Positions 7,341-10,822 of a DNA stretch of 10,822 nt are shown piece after piece. Origin of the DNA: an uncultured Ruminococcus sp. (lineage in GTDB: Bacteria; Bacillota; Clostridia; UBA1212; UBA1255); assembly GCA_902782885.1 (NCBI GenBank), contig CACZOW010000061.1, positions 1 through 10,822 of the forward strand, read 5' to 3'. The position numbers and the translations under genes are program-made. Below the pieces are notes generated by a model. That model had not been told where the DNA came from, did not search any database, and worked only from the letters and a program-made list of their open reading frames with translations. Position 1 is the stretch's first letter; every line of letters starts with the position of its first letter.

Positions 7341-8467
7341 CAGAATCTGATACGCTCGCCGGACTCGGCGTCAAACAGGAACACTTTGTGAGGCTTGAGG
7401 GTGAAGCGGACGATGCCTGCGGCGTCGGGCACGACCGGCACGTCGCTGTTGACGATGGCGCGGGAGATGGGTTTGCGGGACGCGTCGTTGGTGAAAACGA
7501 CGGAGCAGTCGCGGCCCATGACCTCCAGGCTGGACAGTTTGCAGCTCATCGGTCCGCTGTCGTCCGGTACGAACGCCTCGGGACGGATGCCCACCGCGAC
7601 CTCGCGGGTCTCTCCGGCCAGCGAAGGCACTTCCATTACCGCGTCGCCGTTAACGAACAGCTTTCCGCCGTCCAGCCTGCCGTCGAAAACGTTGATGGGC
7701 GGGGTGCCCAGGAACTGCGCTACGAACAGGTTCGCGGGGTCGTCGTACACTTCCTGCGGGGCGCCGACCTGCTGCTTCACGCCGTTCTTCATGACCACGA
7801 TTATGTCGGAGATGCTCATGGCTTCTTCCTGGTCGTGGGTAACGAACACGGTGGTGATACCGGTCTCGCGCTGGATGCGGCGGATCTCCTCGCGGGTCTG
7901 CAGACGCAGGCGCGCGTCGAGGTTGGAGAGCGGTTCGTCCAGAAGCAGTACGCGGGGCATTTTCACCAGCGCGCGGGCAATGGCGACGCGCTGCTGCTGG
8001 CCGCCGGACAATTCACTGGGCTTCCGGTCCATAAGTTCGCCGATCTGCACCAGATTTGCGGCTGTCTGCGCGCGGTCAAGCATCTCTTCTTTTGTCAGCT
8101 TCTGCTCGCCCTTGAAGTTCTGAAGCGGGAACAATATGTTCTGCTTCACGGTCAGATGCGGGTACAGCGCGTAGTTCTGGAACACCAGGCCGACGCCGCG
8201 GTTTTCGGGTTCCAGTGAAGTAACGTCGCTGTCGCCGAAAAACACTTTGCCGAGCGTGGGTTTCTGCAGACCGCTGATCATGTAGAGCGTGGTGCTTTTG
8301 CCGCAGCCGGAGGGACCCAGCATTCCGACCAGTTTGCCGTCCGGGATCTCGAGATTGAAGTCGTCAACGGCCACAACGAATTCGTTGTTCTTTTCCTCGC
8401 CCTTTTTCTTTTTCGTCTTGTTCCGGCCGGGGAAGATTTTGGTTAGATTTTGAAGAATGATTTTCAT
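7340..8467 (-). CDS. ABC importer ATPase (MalK/UgpC/MsmX-like)
   Basis: This 375-residue cytoplasmic ATPase would power the importer. Motifs seen are: Walker A GPSGCGKST (51-59), Q-loop Gln97 in FQNYALYPHLTV, signature LSGGQQQR (153-160), Walker B LLLDEP (174-179), D-loop SNLDA (181-185) and H-loop His211 in FVTHDQEEA. DDPANLFVAQFLGTPPIN (about 242-259) marks the start of the C-terminal regulatory TOBE region found in MalK, UgpC and MsmX. NRGVGLVFQNYALYPH is the classic carbohydrate-importer form. An odd point is the Lys/Glu-rich insertion NKTKKKKGEEKNNEF (16-30) between the first two strands, where family members are shorter. No in-frame Met is close by. The nearest clear AGGAG (8481-8485) is 13 bases upstream, a long spacing. 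It is the first gene of the cluster; 178 bp separate it from the RDD gene. Confidence 0.96.
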   Translation of the reverse strand: MKIILQNLTKIFPGRNKTKKKKGEEKNNEFVVAVDDFNLEIPDGKLVGMLGPSGCGKSTTLYMISGLQKPTLGKVFFGDSDVTSLEPENRGVGLVFQNYALYPHLTVKQNILFPLQNFKGEQKLTKEEMLDRAQTAANLVQIGELMDRKPSELSGGQQQRVAIARALVKMPRVLLLDEPLSNLDARLRLQTREEIRRIQRETGITTVFVTHDQEEAMSISDIIVVMKNGVKQQVGAPQEVYDDPANLFVAQFLGTPPINVFDGRLDGGKLFVNGDAVMEVPSLAGETREVAVGIRPEAFVPDDSGPMSCKLSSLEVMGRDCSVVFTNDASRKPISRAIVNSDVPVVPDAAGIVRFTLKPHKVFLFDAESGERIRF

Positions 8468-8645
8468 ACCGCCTGAATGTCTCCTATGCTTTTACTTGTT
8501 GAGCTTCGCCGCCTCCGGCGTTCCGCTGCCGGGGCTGTGCGTTCATCTTCTGTAAAGCTTGCATTCGGACGAATGGTTATCTTCAGTAAAGTCAGGACAT
8601 CTGTTGTATTTTCAGCGGCGTCTGCAATGCCGGCGCGCCGTAGTG
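8468..8645 (-). promoter_or_regulatory. Intergenic region upstream of the importer genes
   Basis: This 178-bp gap separates the RDD gene stop from the ATPase start. It contains a palindrome flanked by direct repeats (8546-8591), a small GC hairpin CGCCG-GAGG-CGGCG (8507-8520, no T-run), and AGGAG at 8481-8485. I could not find a convincing -35/-10 pair on the minus strand, so the promoter of the importer cluster is unassigned. Transcription could also enter from the RDD gene. Confidence 0.5.
8546..8591 (-). promoter_or_regulatory. Possible operator: palindrome framed by two direct repeats
   Basis: CATTCGGACGAATG (8562-8575) is a perfect inverted repeat with 6-base arms and a 2-base centre. 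On each side, four bases away, lies a copy of TCTTC(T/A)GTAAAG (8546-8557 and 8580-8591), 11 of 12 bases alike, in direct orientation. The group lies 80-125 bp upstream of the ATPase start. It does not fit the catabolite-control (cre) consensus. A regulator-binding site for the importer genes is a reasonable inference. Confidence 0.4.
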
Positions 8646-9407
8646 TCAGTCATACACGCGGTTTTCGTTCGCGGCGTTTTCCGCTTCGCGGTCGTACGCG
8701 TCCCGGGCTTCGGCGTCAGGGAATATGCGCTGGCTCTGCCAGTCGACGACCACCGTATCCGCCAGCACGTCGTGCAGCATCGAACTGCCTTTGCTGCGGA
8801 TCAGCACCGCGACTTCGGCGGCGGCAAATACTCCCAGCAGTATCAGTCCGAACGGTCCGGTTATCCCCGTAAACACCGAGAACAGGATCGCGATGGGCAA
8901 TATGAGTTCAAACAGACACTTGCCCACTATCCCGCGCACGAACAGTACCGGGCCGCTGATCCTTATACGGCCGCTGCGCATCACGCCCAGCCCGAACAGC
9001 AGTTTGCCCGGCGTCCGCCCGTCTTTGGCGATCAGGGGGACAACGAACTCCAGCAAGAGCATCGCGACGAATATGCCGCCGGCCAGCGTGGCCAGCGACA
9101 GCATGTACGACGTGCGGATGGCTTCGTTCGCTTCCGCGTCGCCGTTCATGGCGTCAACGGCGTCACTGTAATTCTGCTGCGCTTCTTTGCCGAGCGCGTT
9201 GTACTCCTCGTTGGTCAGGTCAAAGGTAACGCCGTACTTTTGCTCGTATTCCGCTTTTATGCGCTCGTACCGCTCCCGGTAGCTGTCGGTCTTGAATACC
9301 GTGGACAACACCAGAAACAGCCCGGCCGCCAGCAGCCCCGCCAGTATCACGTCCGCGAGAAACGCGAACAGACGCTTGCTTACAGGAGCTCTCTGAATAT
9401 CGTGCAT
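8646..9407 (-). CDS. RDD-family membrane protein
   Basis: This 253-residue protein carries the features of RDD proteins (Pfam RDD). An N-terminal RLFAFLAD (12-19) opens the first membrane helix (about 14-37). DGRTPGKLLFGLGVMR (129-144) matches the family's DG.T.GK...G..V. LHDVLADTVVV (211-221) matches LHD..A.T.VV. Further membrane segments lie at about 103-126, 157-178 and 183-203. Between helices 1 and 2 is a long, charged, probably helical extracytoplasmic loop (about 40-98), larger than in minimal RDD proteins. The C-terminal tail (about 223-253) is acidic. Family function is poorly defined; some members affect ion or metal tolerance and others accompany secretion systems. It has its own promoter (9466-9494) and GAGGT ten bases before the ATG. 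It may be transcribed separately from the importer genes. Confidence 0.9.
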   Translation of the reverse strand: MHDIQRAPVSKRLFAFLADVILAGLLAAGLFLVLSTVFKTDSYRERYERIKAEYEQKYGVTFDLTNEEYNALGKEAQQNYSDAVDAMNGDAEANEAIRTSYMLSLATLAGGIFVAMLLLEFVVPLIAKDGRTPGKLLFGLGVMRSGRIRISGPVLFVRGIVGKCLFELILPIAILFSVFTGITGPFGLILLGVFAAAEVAVLIRSKGSSMLHDVLADTVVVDWQSQRIFPDAEARDAYDREAENAANENRVYD

Positions 9408-9417
9408 ATTGACTTTT

Positions 9418-9422
9418 ACCTC
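9418..9422 (-). promoter_or_regulatory. Ribosome binding site of the RDD gene
   Basis: GAGGT on the minus strand, ten bases before ATG 9407. It is short but the only candidate, and the start agrees with the expected position of the first RDD helix. Confidence 0.6.
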
Positions 9423-9465
9423 GCATACGTCTTGAGCAGGCGCCCCGCGCCCCGACCCATACTAT

Positions 9466-9494
9466 ATTATACCTTATATTATGGAGGGCGTCAA
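9466..9494 (-). promoter_or_regulatory. Sigma-70/SigA-type promoter of the RDD gene
   Basis: On the minus strand TTGACG (9489-9494) is followed by a 17-base spacer and TATAAT (9466-9471). Both hexamers and the spacing are near perfect. Transcription should start near 9459, giving an untranslated leader of about 50 bases. This points to constitutive or strong basal expression. Confidence 0.85.
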
Positions 9495-9509
9495 CAAAAA
9501 ACGGGCTAT

Positions 9510-9533
9510 TTTCCTGATTTCCTGATTCCTAAA
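9510..9533. repeat. 8-bp tandem repeat TTTCCTGA
   Basis: TTTCCTGA occurs at 9510-9517 and 9518-9525, then a partial copy TTCCTAAA. It is a short slippage-type array immediately upstream of the RDD promoter. A nearby AGGAGCTTTTT (9533-9543) has its inverse AAAAAGCTCCT at 9757-9767. Confidence 0.7.
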
Positions 9534-9574
9534 GGAGCTTTTTCTGATCTGCGGACGGGAACTCGCCGGCCGCT

Positions 9575-9594
9575 CCGCATTCTCGCTCATTTTT
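9575..9594. repeat. Dispersed 20-bp module, copy 1
   Basis: CCGCATTCTCGCTCATTTTT here matches CCGCGTTCTCGCTCGTTTTT at 9937-9956 in 18 of 20 bases. Its second half, TCGCTCATTTTT, also occurs exactly on the minus strand at 9818-9829 inside hairpin 2. The modules are therefore shared among separate parts of this spacer. Confidence 0.65.
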
Positions 9595-9612
9595 TGAAGC
9601 AGGCTGCATCGA

Positions 9613-9651
9613 TTTCTTAAAAAAGGTGAAACTTGGCGGATTTTTAAGAAA
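9613..9651 (+). repeat. Hairpin element, copy 1
   Basis: Arms TTTCTTAAAAA (9613-9623) and TTTTTAAGAAA (9641-9651) pair perfectly over 11 bases with a 17-base loop beginning AGGTGAAA. The stem is purely A/T-rich except one G/C pair, unlike a normal terminator. Bases 9613-9631 are identical over 19 bases to the minus strand of 9832-9850. Confidence 0.75.
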
Positions 9652-9806
9652 AATCAGGCTTCCGGCGCCGAGTCCAAGCCTCGAGAAACGTGAATTGTGT
9701 CTTAAATGAGACAGTTTGAGCGTCAATCAGCAGGTTAAAAGTAATTTGGAGGTCAAAAAAAGCTCCTGCAAGCGCTTTGCCCAGCTAAAACAGGCGGGGA
9801 GAAGGA

Positions 9807-9855
9807 GCCGTTTTCTTAAAAATGAGCGATTTTTCACCTTTTTTAAGAAAACGGC
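9807..9855 (-). repeat. Hairpin element, copy 2 (inverted relative to copy 1)
   Basis: The arms at 9807-9822 and 9840-9855 pair perfectly over 16 bases (GCCGTTTTCTTAAAAA and its complement), with a 17-base loop. Read on the minus strand, the loop begins AGGTGAAA as in copy 1. Arms and loop start are conserved while the rest of the loop differs. That fits a dispersed palindromic repeat family, possibly active as RNA. Confidence 0.8.
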
Positions 9856-9867
9856 GGAGCAGCGGCT

Positions 9868-9887
9868 GCAGTTGCGATCGCAGCTGC
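9868..9887. repeat. 20-bp near-perfect palindrome centred on GCGATCGC
   Basis: GCAGTTGCGATCGCAGCTGC reads the same on both strands apart from one mismatched pair (9872/9883). It lies just right of hairpin 2. It could be a protein-binding site or a relic of repeat insertion; nothing here decides. Confidence 0.5.
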
Positions 9888-9909
9888 CTACCGCGCTGCT
9901 TAGGACGCT

Positions 9910-9956
9910 CGTTCAACCGCGTTCTATCTCATTCATCCGCGTTCTCGCTCGTTTTT
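9910..9956. repeat. 20-bp tandem repeat
   Basis: 9910-9929 and 9930-9949 are two tandem 20-base units agreeing in 16 of 20 positions (core CCGCGTTCT..CTC.TT), with a degenerate third start at 9950. The part 9937-9956 is the second copy of the dispersed module at 9575-9594. Confidence 0.6.
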
Positions 9957-9990
9957 ACCCGGCATTTTCGATTTTCTTAACCAATCTCGC

Positions 9991-10032
9991 ACTTCAGAGG
10001 CGCTTCGGGGAGTTTCAGAGGTACTTCAGAGG
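9991..10032. repeat. Helically spaced 10-11-bp repeat, core TTCAGAGG
   Basis: TTCAGAGG occurs at 9993-10000, 10014-10021 and 10025-10032, with a degenerate CTTCGGGG at 10003-10010 filling the gap. The units are therefore spaced by about one helical turn. They lie about 130-170 bp upstream of the LytTR promoter. Confidence 0.55.
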
Positions 10033-10157
10033 GATCTCAATTGGCTTCCGTGATTTGACTCATGCGTTTGACCGGGCAGAGAGGGCTTCCGGCGCCGGGC
10101 GAAAATCAGCCGTTCGACCGGTTGCCTGCGAAAATCTACCACTTGGCGCGGGGCGCG

Positions 10158-10186
10158 TTGACAACCAAAACGCGTGCGGCTACAAT
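10158..10186 (+). promoter_or_regulatory. Sigma-70/SigA-type promoter of the LytTR gene
   Basis: TTGACA (10158-10163), a 17-base spacer and TACAAT (10181-10186) form a near-consensus promoter. Start of transcription is expected around 10193, about 64 bases before the ATG. The -35 is embedded in an exact GTTGACAAC box (10157-10165). A variant box GTTGACGAC (10187-10195) follows the -10 directly, over the expected start site, a placement suited to repression. Confidence 0.8.
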
Positions 10187-10242
10187 GTTGACGACCGCGG
10201 GACAGAACCGGGATGCATACCGGGAAGCGCCGCGGAGATGAC

Positions 10243-10249
10243 AAGGAGG
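10243..10249 (+). promoter_or_regulatory. Ribosome binding site of the LytTR gene
   Basis: AAGGAGG lies seven bases before ATG 10257. It favours this start over the in-frame ATG two codons later. Confidence 0.88.
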
Positions 10250-10256
10250 CAGTCCG

Positions 10257-10822
10257 ATGGCAATGCCGGGGAGAAAGCACAGAGTTGAAATATCGGCGGA
10301 CCCGAACGGCCCGGAGAAGATCGTCATCCACTGTCGCGAAGTGACGGACGACATCCGCAGACTGCAGGCGGAGCTGGAAGGGTTCGAGTTCTCCGCGGTG
10401 GGGAACGGCGCGGGAGGCGGCGTTGACAACACTTTCCGCACGGAGCGTGTTGACAACGACAACCCCACGAACCGTGTTGACAACGGCCAACGCGCGGGGG
10501 CCGATACCCGGTTGTCCCTGAAACTGGGCGGGCAGGAGCACCTGATCGCGCCGGAGCAGATCCTGTTTTTCGAAAGCGAAGACGGAAAAGTAGCGGCGCA
10601 CACGGCGGGACGCATCTACCGCACTGAGAAAAAACTGTACGAACTGGAAGAACAGCTGCCGAAATATTTCATGCGCGTCTCGAAAGCGTGCGTGCTGAAT
10701 CTGAAAGCGGTCAGCTGGCTGAAGCGGGAATTCACCGGGCCGTGCCGCGTGGGATTCGCGGGCAGCGACAAGCAGGCGTACGTCTCGCGAATGTACTACA
10801 AACCCTTCCGGGAGAAACTGGA
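10257..10822 (+). CDS. LytTR-family DNA-binding regulator (partial, right edge)
   Basis: 188 codons are visible with no stop before the edge. The C-terminal half (about 86-188) is a LytTR DNA-binding domain: IAPEQILFFESEDGKVAAHTAGRIYRTEKKLYELEEQL, then FMRVSKACVLNLKAV and the hallmark VSRMYYKPFREKL. The N-terminus (VEISADPNGPEKIVIHCREVTDDIRRLQAEL) has no receiver domain. It matches the small LytTR regulators that are usually encoded just before a DUF3021 membrane protein; such a partner would be expected right of the window. Only a few residues are likely missing. Unusual is the linker 50-82, expanded by three 9-residue units VDNTFRTER, VDNDNPTNR and VDNGQRAGA. These are coded by 27-bp DNA units with an invariant GTTGACAAC. 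Targets are unknown. The box across its own promoter makes self-control plausible, but these boxes do not match the published LytTR consensus well. Confidence 0.92.
   Translation, partial: MAMPGRKHRVEISADPNGPEKIVIHCREVTDDIRRLQAELEGFEFSAVGNGAGGGVDNTFRTERVDNDNPTNRVDNGQRAGADTRLSLKLGGQEHLIAPEQILFFESEDGKVAAHTAGRIYRTEKKLYELEEQLPKYFMRVSKACVLNLKAVSWLKREFTGPCRVGFAGSDKQAYVSRMYYKPFREKL
10422..10502 (+). repeat. Three tandem 27-bp units with invariant GTTGACAAC
   Basis: The boxes sit at 10422-10430, 10449-10457 and 10476-10484, spaced exactly 27 bases. The 9-base core is identical in all three, while the other 18 bases agree in only about 7-10 positions between pairs. The units code VDN plus six variable residues. 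A fourth exact core lies at 10157-10165 in the promoter. Confidence 0.9.

Larger units (their letters stand above)
9408..10256. other. Repeat-rich intergenic region between two divergent genes
   Basis: This roughly 850-bp stretch has no gene I can support. The longer open frames across it start at TTG codons without ribosome binding sites and only translate the repeats. It contains the RDD promoter and the LytTR promoter at its two ends. Between them are two related hairpins in opposite orientation, two 14-bp copies of GGCTTCCGGCGCCG (9657-9670 and 10084-10097), a 20-bp module in several places, 8-bp and 10-11-bp tandem units, and a near-perfect 20-bp palindrome. It resembles a landing place for small dispersed repeats. 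Confidence 0.7.

Noticed and set aside
8507..8520. GC hairpin as terminator of the RDD gene
   Set aside because: Its stem has only five pairs and no T-run follows on the minus strand. It also lies close to the ATPase start.
9613..9651. Hairpin 1 as a rho-independent terminator
   Set aside because: The stem is A/T-rich with a 17-base loop. A terminator needs a GC-rich stem directly before the T-run.
9529..9726. Minus-strand 65-codon frame containing FLKNPPSFTFFKKS
   Set aside because: It has a TTG start without ribosome site. The peptide resembles the translation of hairpin copy 2 on the other strand, showing that the DNA repeat, not the peptide, is the conserved entity.
9873..9882. GCGATCGC octamer as a HIP1-type genomic repeat
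   Set aside because: HIP1 is a cyanobacterial feature, and only a single occurrence was noticed. The surrounding larger palindrome is more informative.
9716..10288. Plus-strand 190-codon frame in the repeat-rich spacer
   Set aside because: It begins at TTG without a ribosome site, crosses hairpin 2, the tandem repeats and the LytTR promoter, and overlaps the LytTR start. Its sequence is only a translation of the repeats.
10422..10502. CRISPR-like array suggested by the regular 27-bp period
   Set aside because: The conserved part is only 9 bases, the remainder is coding and in frame, and there are no cas genes nearby.
10026..10601. Minus-strand frames opposite the LytTR gene
   Set aside because: They are antisense to a clear LytTR domain, and one starts upstream in the spacer with no supporting site.

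Overview
The window looks like a Gram-positive Bacillota (Clostridia-type) chromosome. Three or four of the encoded proteins carry lipobox signal peptides, genes sit close together with strong AGGAG-type ribosome binding sites, and a LytTR regulator of the kind usually paired with DUF3021 is present. Coding sequence is moderately GC-rich. No more precise taxonomic call is supportable.

Layout. Positions 1-8467 hold six genes, all on the minus strand and reading right to left. They are an ABC ATPase (8467-7340), two inner-membrane permeases (7330-6305 and 6295-5327), a lipoprotein solute-binding protein (5256-3817), a staphylococcal-nuclease-type lipoprotein with C-terminal OB-like domains (3771-2428), and a large lipoprotein of Ig-like and repeated OB-like modules (from 2388, running off the left edge). 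Further upstream, also on minus, is an RDD-family membrane protein (9407-8646) with its own near-consensus promoter. A region of about 850 bp without a credible gene (9408-10256) follows. It is rich in inverted, tandem and dispersed repeats. On the plus strand a LytTR regulator starts at 10257 behind a near-consensus promoter and runs off the right edge.

How the genes may work together. The importer has the layout of family-1 carbohydrate or glycerol-3-phosphate (UgpBAEC/MalEFGK-like) systems: one ATPase, two permeases, one anchored binding protein. A secreted, membrane-anchored nuclease and an OB-fold lipoprotein follow on the same strand with short gaps. The most economical inference is a surface locus that digests extracellular nucleic acid and imports a product or a co-occurring sugar or phosphoester. 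The substrate is not shown by the sequence.

The most unusual signals are: (a) a 9-bp box GTTGACAAC repeated three times at an exact 27-bp period inside the LytTR coding region, and once more, exactly, across the -35 of that gene's own promoter; (b) two copies, in opposite orientation, of a hairpin element with the same 17-nt loop length and a shared 19-bp core; (c) a 14-bp palindrome flanked symmetrically by near-identical 12-bp direct repeats upstream of the ABC genes.
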